Assembly (NCBI GenBank): GCA_016793325.1
Contig: JAEUKI010000062.1
Span: forward strand, 62,001 to 126,000
Reading direction: 5' to 3'
DNA: 64,000 bases
Origin: Myxococcales bacterium
GTDB lineage: Bacteria; Myxococcota_A; Polyangia; Polyangiales; Ga0077539
Shown: in pieces, positions 51,551-59,900 of the stretch
How the letters are laid out: the number at the start of each line of letters is the position of its first letter
Numbering within the stretch: the first letter of the stretch is position 1
Program-made: the position numbers and the translations under genes
The notes under the pieces: generated by a model
What the model was told of the DNA's origin: nothing
Seen by the model: the letters and a program-made list of their open reading frames with translations, nothing else
Databases searched by the model: none

Positions 51551-51885
51551 CGACTCTCGCTGCTCGCTGGCCCTGCGTCCGCGGCGCCGGCTGCGCTCGC
51601 GGACCCGCCGCTCGACGCCCCGCCCGATCGCGAGAGATCCCGCGCGCGAAGCGCGTGCTCCCTCGCGGAGTCAGCGAGCTCGACCGCGTGTTGGTACTCC
51701 GCGTCGCCCGCGGATTCGCGAGCCTTTTCCCAGCATGCGCGCGCGTAATAGTACTCGTACGGGCTCAGTCGTTCGGCGTCGGCGAGACGGGCTTCTTCGA
51801 GGGCAGCGGTCGCCCCGAGGATGTTCGCCGTGTACATCACGCTGCCGCATCCCGGCGCAGCGCTGAGCAACAACACGAGCGACAT
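51547..51885 (-). CDS. DUF4398-like small lipoprotein
   Basis: The 112-residue product has a short lipoprotein signal (LLLSAAPGC, Cys13). A helical region typical of DUF4398 follows: ANILGATAALEEARLADAERLSPYEYYYARACWEKARESAGDAEYQHAVELADSAREHALRARD, here cited only as the segment from about residue 17 to 85. It ends in a Ser/Gly/Ala tail. The key family element is LSPYEYYYARACWEKA. The gene is coupled by ATGA to the Pal-like lipoprotein. It probably assists that lipoprotein in the outer membrane. The start at 51885 has AGGAG very close upstream (2 nt), so a slightly different start is possible. Confidence 0.8.
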   Translation of the reverse strand: MSLVLLLSAAPGCGSVMYTANILGATAALEEARLADAERLSPYEYYYARACWEKARESAGDAEYQHAVELADSAREHALRARDLSRSGGASSGGSASAAGAADAGPASSESR

Positions 51886-51944
51886 CGCTCCTCGGGAGAC
51901 TCTCGGCACTGTCGTCGACCTCCGCGTCCTTCGGCGCGACGCTA

Positions 51945-52514
51945 TCACCCGCGATTTCGCAGCGTCAACGCGCGTGTTCGCGCCGCGAGCCCTCCCACCA
52001 GCGTCGCCGCGCCGATCGCCCACGGAACGAGCGCCGACAGCACCCACCACGGCGCCGACACCCGCTCACCCGGCGTCGGCCCGAGACCGCCCCGAAAATG
52101 CACGTAGCTCGTGACCACGCCGAAGCGTCGCCGGGACAAAACCACGCCGATCAACGCAAACACCAACAGCCCTGCGACAACCCTCGGCAACCAGTGGCTT
52201 CGGTGCGCGGTCACCGCGCGCGCTCCGAGCGCGAATCCGCCGATCGCCGAGGCCGCGAGGGTCATCACCATGGCCGCGAGCAAGAGCGAAGGCGCTCGCG
52301 ACGCGTGCGCAAAATACGACACCGTCCAGTCCGGCGCGCGCCAGAGCCAAAACGCCCCGACGGGCAGCGAGGCGAGCGCGAGGTGCGCCGCGATCAGTCG
52401 AAACGCGACGGTCGCCCACGGACCGCGAGGGCTGCCGCGAAGCTCGTCCTCTGCTGCAAGCGCCGCGGCCACCCCGACCGCTGCGTTTGCCAGAAAAAGA
52501 ACGACGAACGGCAC
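51945..52514 (-). CDS. Integral membrane protein, five or so helices
   Basis: The 189-residue product has hydrophobic helices at about 1-20 (VVLFLANAAVGVAAALA), 35-55, 75-100 (LLLAAMVMTLAASAIGGFALGA), 110-125 (VVAGLLVFALIGVVL) and 150-175 (WVLSALVPWAIGAATLVGGL). No motif is recognised. A GTG at 52514 has GAGGTGA 6 nt upstream and is preferred over a GTG two codons earlier. The gene follows dapB by 28 nt on the same strand and may be part of the dapA-dapB transcript. Confidence 0.6.
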   Translation of the reverse strand: MPFVVLFLANAAVGVAAALAAEDELRGSPRGPWATVAFRLIAAHLALASLPVGAFWLWRAPDWTVSYFAHASRAPSLLLAAMVMTLAASAIGGFALGARAVTAHRSHWLPRVVAGLLVFALIGVVLSRRRFGVVTSYVHFRGGLGPTPGERVSAPWWVLSALVPWAIGAATLVGGLAARTRALTLRNRG

Positions 52515-52542
52515 AGACACTCACCTCTCGTTGGCGGTCACC

Positions 52543-53346
52543 TCAGCGAAGGCCGAGGACCTGCCCCATTCCGTAGCGGCCCGCTGGTTGGCCCACCGCC
52601 CAGCGCGCTGCGCGCAGCGCGCCCGCGGCGAACACCGCGCGCGACGTGGCGCGATGCACGAGCTCGATGCGCTCGCCTTCGCCCGCGAGCACGATCGTGT
52701 GATCGCCCACGATGTCTCCGCCGCGCACCGCGTGAACGCCGATTTCGCCCTGCGTTCGCTGCGTGTGCGAGCCCTTGCGGCCGTGCTTCGCGACGCTCTC
52801 GGCGCTCGCTTGCTCGCGCGACGCCGTCGCGATCTCGAGCAAGCGCAGCGCGGTCCCGCTCGGCGCGTCGGCCTTGTGCTTGTGGTGCGCCTCGATGATC
52901 TCGATGTCGAACCCGGGTCCGAGCAGCGAGATCGCCTCGCGCAAAAGCTGCCCCAGCGCTTGAACGCCCACGCTCATGTTGGGCGCCGCCACGACCGCGA
53001 CCTTGGCCGAGGCCTCTTCGATCGCGGCCCGCGCTTCGTCCGTGAGCCCCGTGGTCCCGACCACGCACGCGATCCCGCGCTCGGCCGCGGCGCGGAGCAC
53101 GGACGCCGTCGCGTCCGGCGCGCTGAAGTCCACGCACACCTGCGCTTTATCGAGCGCCTTGCGCACGTCGTCCGTGAGCCGAACGCCCGTCGGTCGACCC
53201 ACGAGCGCACCCGCGTCCGTCCCGAGCTCCGGGTTTCGCGGGCTCTCGAGCGCGCCCACCAACCGCAGGTCCGTCGCAGTAAGAAGCTGTTCGAGCACCT
53301 GACGACCCATGCGTCCAGATGCTCCGGCGAGCGCTACGTGAATCAT
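52543..53346 (-). CDS. dapB: 4-hydroxy-tetrahydrodipicolinate reductase DapB
   Basis: The 267-residue product reduces hydroxy-tetrahydrodipicolinate with NAD(P)H in the lysine and diaminopimelate pathway, which feeds peptidoglycan. The Rossmann motif VALAGASGRMGRQVLEQL opens the protein. FSAPDATASVLRAA and GTTGL follow, with APNMSVGVQALGQLL, and the catalytic EIIEAHHKHKADAPSGTALRL contains the His pair and Lys. The C-terminal VHAVRGGDIVGDHTIVLAG is also typical. The ATG at 53346 has GAGG 6 nt upstream. It follows dapA by 22 nt, so the two are one operon. Confidence 0.97.
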   Translation of the reverse strand: MIHVALAGASGRMGRQVLEQLLTATDLRLVGALESPRNPELGTDAGALVGRPTGVRLTDDVRKALDKAQVCVDFSAPDATASVLRAAAERGIACVVGTTGLTDEARAAIEEASAKVAVVAAPNMSVGVQALGQLLREAISLLGPGFDIEIIEAHHKHKADAPSGTALRLLEIATASREQASAESVAKHGRKGSHTQRTQGEIGVHAVRGGDIVGDHTIVLAGEGERIELVHRATSRAVFAAGALRAARWAVGQPAGRYGMGQVLGLR

Positions 53347-53368
53347 TCTCGACCTCACACAATCACGG

Positions 53369-54268
53369 TCAACGCGCGCTGAGCAAGCCCTGACGAAGGA
53401 GCTCTTCGCGCACCTTGGCGGCCGAGCTCGCCGACGGCCACACGAGCGGAAGGCGCACTTCGGGTCCGAGAATTCCCATCATTTCGAGCGCGGACTTCAC
53501 GGGACCAGGGTTGCTCTCGACGAACATGACCTCGTGCAGCGGCAAGAGCGCGAAGTGCTTCTTGCGCGCGCCCGCGAGATCTCCCTGGTGAAACGCCTTC
53601 ACGACGCCCTCGACCTGCGCGGGCGCCACGTTGCTCGTGACCGAGATCACCCCGCGTCCGCCGCACGCCAAGATCCCGAGCGTGAGCGCGTCGTCGCCCG
53701 AGAGCACCGCGAGTCGATCGCCGAGCGCGTGCACGACGGACTGCGTTCGAAGCACGTTTCCCGTCGCTTCTTTGAGCGCGACGACGCGCGGGCAGTGCTT
53801 GGCGATCTCGACGATGGACTCGACGGCGAGGTCGCTCGCTGTGCGAATCGGCACGTTGTAGAGAACGATCGGCAGCTCGCTCGCGTCGTGCACCGCGCGG
53901 ATGTGCGCGACGAGCCCCGCCTGCGTCGGTCGGTTGTAGTACGGCATCACGACCATGGCCGCGTCCGCGCCCGCGTCCTTCGCAGCGCGCGTGGCCTCGA
54001 TGGTCTTCTTCGTGTCGTTCGAGCCAGTGCCCGCGATGACTTGCGTGCGGCCCGCGACGCGACGAACGACGTGCGCGATCAGGGACTTCGCTTCGTCGCT
54101 GTCGAGCACCGGCGACTCACCAGTGGTCCCGACGGGAACCACGCCCGTGATCCCGCCCTTCACCTGGTGCTCGATCAGCCGATCGACCGCGGCGAAATCA
54201 ATCGCCCCGTTCAGAAACGGTGTCGCCAACGCGGTAAACGCCCCATCGAACGAAAGTGATCGCGCCAT
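53369..54268 (-). CDS. dapA: 4-hydroxy-tetrahydrodipicolinate synthase DapA
   Basis: The 299-residue product condenses pyruvate with aspartate semialdehyde, the first step of the diaminopimelate pathway. The TIM-barrel signatures are present: FTALATPF, GVVPVGTTGESPVL, MPYYNRPTQ, VLYNVPIRT (catalytic Tyr), and VVALKEATG with Schiff-base Lys166. The usual PGRT is PIRT here, a mild change at the Arg pocket that keeps the Arg. GGAG lies a few nt before the ATG at 54268. It is the first of the dap genes and may also carry the genes down to the Pal-like lipoprotein, which would tie wall precursor supply to wall anchoring. Confidence 0.97.
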   Translation of the reverse strand: MARSLSFDGAFTALATPFLNGAIDFAAVDRLIEHQVKGGITGVVPVGTTGESPVLDSDEAKSLIAHVVRRVAGRTQVIAGTGSNDTKKTIEATRAAKDAGADAAMVVMPYYNRPTQAGLVAHIRAVHDASELPIVLYNVPIRTASDLAVESIVEIAKHCPRVVALKEATGNVLRTQSVVHALGDRLAVLSGDDALTLGILACGGRGVISVTSNVAPAQVEGVVKAFHQGDLAGARKKHFALLPLHEVMFVESNPGPVKSALEMMGILGPEVRLPLVWPSASSAAKVREELLRQGLLSAR

Positions 54269-54383
54269 CGAATCTCCTGCGTCGTGCCACCTATCACGCG
54301 CGCGACGCACGCGCGAGAAACCGGGCAGCGAGCCTCGGCAAACGGCCCGCCAACGGTCGTGCATTCCCCCGCGCGCGACGTTT

Positions 54384-55979
54384 CTACAGCGGCTCGAACG
54401 CCCACCGAAAGGTCACGCCCTCGGGGCCTTCGAAGAGATTGTCGCGCGACTCGAGGTCCGCGAGCCACTTCGTGTCCGTGTCGCCCGAGAGCAACATCAA
54501 TCCCAGCCGTCGAAAGCGCGCGAGGTGCGCCTCGAAGCGCGCCCTCGCGTAGTGCGGAGCGCCGCCCGTCTTGATCAAGAAGGCCCAGTCCGACGAGAGC
54601 AAGAGCATCACTTCGCGCACGGCTTGCTTCGCGATTCGCTCGCGAATTCCCCCGGCGATCGAGTGGTGCCTCGCGATGTCGACGAGCTCGCGGCACGCGT
54701 GATCGACGTGGCGGAGCATCCAGCTCGAGCCCGGATCGAGCCACACGCCCGAGTATCCGCCAGCGCCCCACGAGCTCGGCTCGGGCTCGGCCACGTCGTG
54801 CACGGGGTGCTGCGCGAGATAGCGCCCGAGCGTCGTCGGCTCGAGGTCCGCGCGCACGGGCTCGAGCGCGCGAAACACGTTCTCGATCCAGCGAGGGCCT
54901 TCGAACCACCAGTGCCCGAAGAGCTCGGCGTCGTACGGCGCGAGCACGATCGGCGCGACGTCCATCTTCGCCGCGAGCCTTCGCAGCTGCGCCCTTCGCG
55001 CGTACACGAAATCGAGCGCATGGAGCTTCGTGCGCTCCTCCGCGGCCCACGGGTCGTAGGGCTTCTTGCGGCCGTCGCGCTCGGAGACGCGAAAGTACTT
55101 GAGGCCCGTGTTCTGCCGCGTTCCATCCGCGGCGACGAACTCTTTGACGTCTTCGTACGGGTTGTCGAAGCCCACGTCTCGGTAGAACTCGCGGTAGAGC
55201 GCGTCGCCGGGATAGCCCACTTCGGCGGCCCACACTTGATGCGAGGCGCTCGCGTCGCGACCGAAGCACGCGAGGCCCTCGGGCGTGATGATCGGCGTCG
55301 CCGTTCCGTACCGCGGGCGAGGGTTGGCGTTGACGATCGCGTGCGACTCGAGCGCCGTGTACGCGATCCCGTGCTTGGTGAGGACGCCGTCGACGCCGGG
55401 CGCGAAGCCGCACTCGGGCAGCCACATTCCGCGCGGCGTTCGCCCAGTGGCGCGCGTGTGCGACTCGACCGCGAGCTCGACCTGCGCGTGAATCATCCTC
55501 GGGTGGTGCAGCAGCGCGGGAAAGAACCCGTGCGTCGCCCCGCACGTCCACAGCTCGAGCCTGCCCATCGCCTCCCACGCAGCGAGCGCGCCGACGACGT
55601 CTCCCTGAATGTCGCGCCAGGTCTTCCACAGGCCCTTCTGGTGCTCGGCGTACCAGCGAACGACGGGACCAAACGTGCTGTCCCCGCGCGTGCGCGTGAG
55701 CTCTTTGTCGACGAGCCGATCGATCTTCTCCATATGGAGCTCGAATCGACGCCGAAGGATCGGGTCCTTGAGCATCGCCACGAGCGGCGGAGAGAGCGAA
55801 AAGGTCAGCTCGAATGGCACCTGATCCGCTTCGAGCCGCTCGAAGCTCTGGATCATCGGCAGGTAGCACTCGGCGATCGCCTCGAACAACCAGCGCTCTT
55901 CGAGAAAATCTTTGTGTTCGGGGTGCCTGACGAACGGGAGATGTCCGTGAAGCACCAGCGCGACGTACCCGGCTGGCAT
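54384..55979 (-). CDS. GH57 1,4-alpha-glucan branching enzyme
   Basis: The 531-residue product belongs to glycoside hydrolase family 57 with the branching-enzyme layout. The start YVALVLHGHLPFVRHPE has the His motif, followed by FELTFSLSPPLVAML. The nucleophile Glu189 lies in GMWLPECGFAPG, and the acid/base Asp in LAPYDAELFGHWWFEGP. The C-terminal helical region (SSWMLRHVDHACRELVDIA and REVMLLLSSDWAFLIKTG) is the DUF1957-type domain of branching enzymes. It would introduce alpha-1,6 branches in glycogen. No other glycogen gene is in the window. The gene is divergent from an acyl-CoA synthetase gene and upstream of dapA, with a gap of 115 nt. Confidence 0.92.
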   Translation of the reverse strand: MPAGYVALVLHGHLPFVRHPEHKDFLEERWLFEAIAECYLPMIQSFERLEADQVPFELTFSLSPPLVAMLKDPILRRRFELHMEKIDRLVDKELTRTRGDSTFGPVVRWYAEHQKGLWKTWRDIQGDVVGALAAWEAMGRLELWTCGATHGFFPALLHHPRMIHAQVELAVESHTRATGRTPRGMWLPECGFAPGVDGVLTKHGIAYTALESHAIVNANPRPRYGTATPIITPEGLACFGRDASASHQVWAAEVGYPGDALYREFYRDVGFDNPYEDVKEFVAADGTRQNTGLKYFRVSERDGRKKPYDPWAAEERTKLHALDFVYARRAQLRRLAAKMDVAPIVLAPYDAELFGHWWFEGPRWIENVFRALEPVRADLEPTTLGRYLAQHPVHDVAEPEPSSWGAGGYSGVWLDPGSSWMLRHVDHACRELVDIARHHSIAGGIRERIAKQAVREVMLLLSSDWAFLIKTGGAPHYARARFEAHLARFRRLGLMLLSGDTDTKWLADLESRDNLFEGPEGVTFRWAFEPL

Positions 55980-56184
55980 GAGTGGGGCGCGACAATACCT
56001 TTTCACGCGGCGGGTTCAACGCGAACCACGGTGCGCTTCGCGCAAGGTAAGCTCCCGCCCGCGAACGCAGCGTCGCTTCGGGTCGACGACGTGTCCGCGT
56101 GCGATTCTCGCGAAAAACGCACGCATTCTCGCCTTCGACTATCCTCCGCCCACCCAAAGCCAACGCGGCACCGCAACTACCACC

Positions 56185-58050
56185 ATGACGAACACCATCG
56201 TCGCGATGCTTCGCCGACAAGTGACCGGCAACGGCGATCGTCCTGCGCTCGAGACGCGCGTGGGCTCGCACTGGATTTCACGCTCCTTTCGCGAGTGGGA
56301 CGAGACCGCGCTCGCCGTCGCCGCCGCGCTCGCGGACCTCGGCGTCTCGCACGGAGACCGCGTGGCGATCTTGTCGAGCACGCGCCGCGAGTGGGCCGAG
56401 GTCGACATGGGAATCGTGTCGGCCGGGGCCGTCGTCGTTCCGATCTATCAGCAGACGACGCCCGAGGGCGTCGCGCACGTCCTCGAAGACTCGGGCTCGG
56501 TGGTCGTCTTCGCCGAAGACCCGATGCAGATCGAGAAGCTCTTCGCCGCGACGAGCGCAGAACAACGCCGCGCCGTGCGTCGCATCGTGTACTTCGACGG
56601 GCGCCGACGCTTCGAGCGACCGGACCCTCGCGGGCGGCTCGAAGTGCGGCTCGAAGACGTCGTTCCGCGCGAAGAGCGCGCGAAGGTGATGGCGTACGCA
56701 GAGCTGCTCGAAGCGGGCCGCCGCTTGCTCGATCGCGAAGAGAGCACGATCCGCGCGCGCGGCGATCGCGTCGTGCCCGACGACATCGCCACGATCGTCT
56801 ATACGTCCGGGACGACGGGCCTGCCTCGGGGCGTGCTCCTGTCGCACAAGAATTTCGCCGCGGAGACCGGCTCGGTGCGCGAGGTCCTCGGGCTCACGAA
56901 CGCGGATCGAACGCTGCTCTTTCTGCCGCTCGCGCACATCTTCGCGAAGGCGCTCTTGGTGGCCTCGGTGCGCGTCGGGTTCTCGACGGCGTTCGCGACG
57001 TCGCTCACGAGCGCGCTCGACGAGATGCGCGAGGTCGAACCCACGTTCTTCGCGGCCGTTCCCCGGGTGTTCGAGAAGGTGTACGCGTCGGTGCTCGCGA
57101 AGATCGACGGCGAGAGCCCCCTGCGTCGCCGCGTCGCAGAGCGCGCGCTCAGCGTCGGCCGCGAGGTCAGCGAGATCCGCCGCAACGGCGGGACGATCGG
57201 GCCCATCCTCGCCGCACAGCATCGCGCCGCGGACCTCGCGGTGCTCGAGCGCATTCGCCACGTGTTCGGAAAGCGCCTCCGCTTCGCGCTCTCGGGCGCC
57301 GCGCCGTTGTCTCGCGAGGTCGCCGAGTTCTTTCACAGCTGCGACGTGCTCATCCTCGAGGGCTACGGCCTGACCGAGACGACCGCCGCCACGCACGTCA
57401 ATCGCCCCGACGCGTTCAAGCTGGGAACGGTGGGACTTCCTGCGCCGGGCATCGAAGTGAAGCTCGACCGCGACGGCGAGGTCCTCGTGCGCGGCGACAG
57501 CGTGATGGTCGGCTATCGCAACGACCCAGACGCCACGAGCGTCGCGCTCGACGAGGACCGTTGGTTTCGCACCGGCGACATCGGAACGATCGACCGCGAA
57601 GGCTTCCTCACGATCACCGACCGCAAGAAGGACCTCATCGTCACCGCCGGCGGAAAGAACGTCGCGCCCCAGAACATCGAGCGCCTTCTCGAAGCGAGCC
57701 CCCTCGTCTCTCGCGCCGTCGTGATCGGCGATCGACGCCCGTACCTCGTCGCGCTGATCACCGTCGACGACGAAGCGGCCCGCGCGTACGCAGCACGCGA
57801 AGGTCTCGTCCGCGGCGATCGCGCGTGGGGCGAGCACCCCAAGGTCGCCAGCGAGCTCGACGCGATCGTCCGTCGCGTCAACGCCAACCTCGAGAACTAC
57901 CAGCAAATCAAGCGCTGGGCCGTGCTTCCTCGAGACCTCGAGGTCGAGGCCGGAGAGCTCACGCCCACGCTCAAAGTGCGCCGCAAGGTCGTCGTTCAGC
58001 GCTTCGAAGACCGCATCGAAGCGCTCTACAGCGGCCGCGATCGGAGCTGA
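56185..58050 (+). CDS. Long-chain acyl-CoA synthetase (FadD15-like)
   Basis: The 621-residue product is an ANL-family adenylate-forming enzyme that activates fatty acids to acyl-CoA. The P-loop is IVYTSGTTGLPRGVLLSHKN; further motifs are ALSGAAPLSREVAEFF, LEGYGLTET, WFRTGDIGTIDREGFLTITDRKKDLIVTAGGKNVAP (here only named, spanning about residues 470-505) and a C-terminal LTPTLKVRRK with the catalytic Lys. The N-terminal third and the length fit the long-chain group (FACL/FadD15). The ATG at 56185 fits the usual start before ALETRVGSHWISRSF. No other fatty-acid gene is nearby. The gene ends 28 bp before the large palindrome. Confidence 0.9.
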   Translation: MTNTIVAMLRRQVTGNGDRPALETRVGSHWISRSFREWDETALAVAAALADLGVSHGDRVAILSSTRREWAEVDMGIVSAGAVVVPIYQQTTPEGVAHVLEDSGSVVVFAEDPMQIEKLFAATSAEQRRAVRRIVYFDGRRRFERPDPRGRLEVRLEDVVPREERAKVMAYAELLEAGRRLLDREESTIRARGDRVVPDDIATIVYTSGTTGLPRGVLLSHKNFAAETGSVREVLGLTNADRTLLFLPLAHIFAKALLVASVRVGFSTAFATSLTSALDEMREVEPTFFAAVPRVFEKVYASVLAKIDGESPLRRRVAERALSVGREVSEIRRNGGTIGPILAAQHRAADLAVLERIRHVFGKRLRFALSGAAPLSREVAEFFHSCDVLILEGYGLTETTAATHVNRPDAFKLGTVGLPAPGIEVKLDRDGEVLVRGDSVMVGYRNDPDATSVALDEDRWFRTGDIGTIDREGFLTITDRKKDLIVTAGGKNVAPQNIERLLEASPLVSRAVVIGDRRPYLVALITVDDEAARAYAAREGLVRGDRAWGEHPKVASELDAIVRRVNANLENYQQIKRWAVLPRDLEVEAGELTPTLKVRRKVVVQRFEDRIEALYSGRDRS

Positions 58051-58077
58051 GCCCAACGCGCTGGAGGCTCGTCACCG

Positions 58078-58500
58078 GTCACCTCCATTGAGTCACACGG
58101 CCAGAGGGCTCGGCCTCATCGTGACGAAGGGGCAGCCCCCGCCCCCACCCGCGCTGCCGCGCGCCCCGCCCCCACGTAGTGAGGGCGGGGCTTTGCATTG
58201 TGAAAATGCTGCGATCGGACTGGCAAATTGATTGTATGGGCCACTAATAAGCAAGGGCCGATTGTCGCTCGAGTGAGATGTATGTTCGAGGGCGAGCATG
58301 ACCGAGCGAAGCGACGGCACACACAATCAACTTGCAAGCCGAATTGCAGCGATTTCACAATGCAATGCCCCGCCCTCACTACGTGGGGGCGGGGCGCGCG
58401 GCAGCGCGGGTGGGGGCGGGGCGGGGGCTGCCCTTTCACTCACCAACCTTCGGTCACGATGAGGCCGAGCCCTCTGGCCGTGTGACTCGATGGAGGTGAC
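58078..58500. repeat. 423-bp large palindrome with long inverted arms
   Basis: The left arm starts GTCACCTCCATTGAG and the right arm, read backwards, starts GTCACCTCCATCGAG. The outer 48 nt of each arm differ at one base. After an indel (about 16 nt longer on the right), another stretch of about 65 nt including CCCACGTAGTGAGGGCGGGG is again almost identical. Similarity continues to the centre, including TTGATTGT on both sides. The AT-richer centre is about 75 nt. No transposase or clear target-site duplication is visible. It lies between the acyl-CoA synthetase gene and tRNA-Val. A MITE-like or structured-RNA origin is possible. Confidence 0.9.
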
Positions 58501-58574
58501 GAACGATGAGCGCTTGCTGCCGCGCCCTCTCGCGCGGCGATCGACCGTCGATCGACACACCCGCGCAAACGCGC

Positions 58575-58603
58575 TTGACACCAGCTTCGAGGCTCGCTAC
58601 CTA
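58575..58603 (+). promoter_or_regulatory. Promoter of tRNA-Val
   Basis: A perfect -35 TTGACA (58575-58580) is followed by a 17-nt spacer and a weak -10 TACCTA (58598-58603). A GC-rich stretch (CGCGCTCCC) then leads to the tRNA 12 nt later. GC-rich start regions are typical of stringently controlled stable RNA promoters. Confidence 0.55.
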
Positions 58604-58615
58604 CGCGCTCCCTCC

Positions 58616-58687
<72 letters not shown>

Positions 58688-58712
58688 CAGAGCAGTATCC
58701 ACCCTGCAAAAT

Positions 58713-58757
58713 CAGCGGCGAAGTGACACGCGAGTGTTCTTCGCCGCTGGTGTTTCT
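58713..58757 (+). terminator. Rho-independent terminator of tRNA-Val
   Basis: CAGCGGCGAA and TTCGCCGCTG form a perfect 10-bp stem, with an inner ACAC/GTGT pairing, followed by GTGTTTCTCC. It starts 26 nt after the tRNA end. Confidence 0.75.
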
Positions 58758-58803
58758 CCCGCCTGGCCCACCTCGCCTCGACGAGCCTCGCGCACGACGG
58801 TCG

Positions 58804-59040
58804 CGTTGTTGGAGGGGCTCGAGCAAGCCATTTCCACAACGACGACGTGTGCAAAAAGGCTTGCCGAAGCCTGTTTGGCATCGTCACCGTTGCATCGAGG
58901 GGCTTGCTGAAGCCTCTTCGCAAACGATCTCGTTGTTGGAGGGACTTGCTGAAGGGGGGAGCACAACGAAGGCGTTGTTCGACAGGCTCGGGCAAGCCGT
59001 CGCCAACCCAAAACGTTGTTGGCGACAGTCCTGACCGGGG
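58804..59040. repeat. 42-bp palindromic tandem repeat array, five and a half units
   Basis: Units begin with CGTTG or CGTGTG at 58804, 58846, 58888, 58931, 58973 and 59014 (lengths 42, 42, 43, 42, 41, partial). The consensus is CGTTGTTGGAGGGGCTTGC, a TGAAGCC-type return, and an end near CACAACGA. Each unit is itself an imperfect hairpin. Copies have diverged by perhaps a third. Long frames are open on both strands, as expected for a 3n-length GC-rich repeat, but no start site or composition suggests a gene. It lies between the tRNA-Val terminator and the stop codon of the gene at 59066. Confidence 0.85.
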
Positions 59041-59065
59041 CTTTGTAACGCATTGCGTCACAATT

Positions 59066-59710
59066 TCAGTCGTACCGGGCCGCGTCGCACGGGAGCTTTC
59101 GCGCGCGGGTCTCGCTTCGAAGCTCGTCGTCGTCGATCTCGCGCTCGCTCCAGTCCATGCCGAGCGCCCGTGCGCGAGCGAGCTTGCTCGCGCGCCGAGC
59201 CATGAGCGCGAAGTCCTTCTCGGGCTTCCACCACGCGGTGCGCTTTCGCTTGCGCTGCCACTGCTCGTTGGCCGCGTGCGACGGGTGCGGGCCTTTGTGA
59301 ACGTGCTCGATTCGCTCGACGACCTCCCAGAAGAATCCCGGCCGCGATCGCGGAAGGCTCCAGTGTTGTTCGATCGGGCACGCGCACGGGGGCTCGATCG
59401 GCACGTCGGGCATCGCCTCGACGCTCGAAAACTCCGCTGGGCGCCAGCGCTTCACCGACGACAAGCTCGGGCACGTCGCGCTGTGCACCACGCGAGGAAA
59501 GAACACCGACCCCAACGCGCGATCGATGCGACGTCGCACGATCATCGGGCGTTCGGGCACATGGTCCCGCGTTCGAAGGAGAAAGCACACCGTGGGCAAC
59601 AACGCCCTCGGGACGACAGGCCCGCGCGACAACGCGCGCGCGATGGCGAGCGCGCGAGCGACACGTCGATACCGTCGATCGCGACGGCGTCGAACAACTT
59701 GCGACTGCAT
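59066..59710 (-). CDS. Hypothetical basic protein
   Basis: The 214-residue product is not recognised. It is rich in Arg and Trp (for example KVKR-like KRWRPAEFSS, WQRKRKRTAWWKPEKDF and RRASKLARARALG). It has no signal peptide or clear membrane helix, though LLPTVCFLLRTRD is mildly hydrophobic. PPCACPIEQHW has a C-x-C pair that might bind metal. The ATG at 59710 was chosen because GAGGGG lies 7 nt upstream, a good ribosome-binding site. It is divergent from the AlkZ-like gene (190 nt between starts). A nucleic-acid or ribosome-related role is possible from its charge, but this is a guess. Confidence 0.6.
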   Translation of the reverse strand: MQSQVVRRRRDRRYRRVARALAIARALSRGPVVPRALLPTVCFLLRTRDHVPERPMIVRRRIDRALGSVFFPRVVHSATCPSLSSVKRWRPAEFSSVEAMPDVPIEPPCACPIEQHWSLPRSRPGFFWEVVERIEHVHKGPHPSHAANEQWQRKRKRTAWWKPEKDFALMARRASKLARARALGMDWSEREIDDDELRSETRARKLPCDAARYD

Positions 59711-59900
59711 GACACGACCCCTCGCTGCGCAGACGAGCGCAGCGTTTCGAGGGAGGCAATGGACCGGTCGGTAGCAGCCGCGGTCGGCGCGCTCTGTGTG
59801 CCCTTGGACCGGGTCGCGCAAGGCCCGCGCGCGAGGGGCCTCGTCGAGCTCCCCTTCCACGCTTGGTTCGCGCACGCGCTTCGTCGCACACTCGCGCGCT

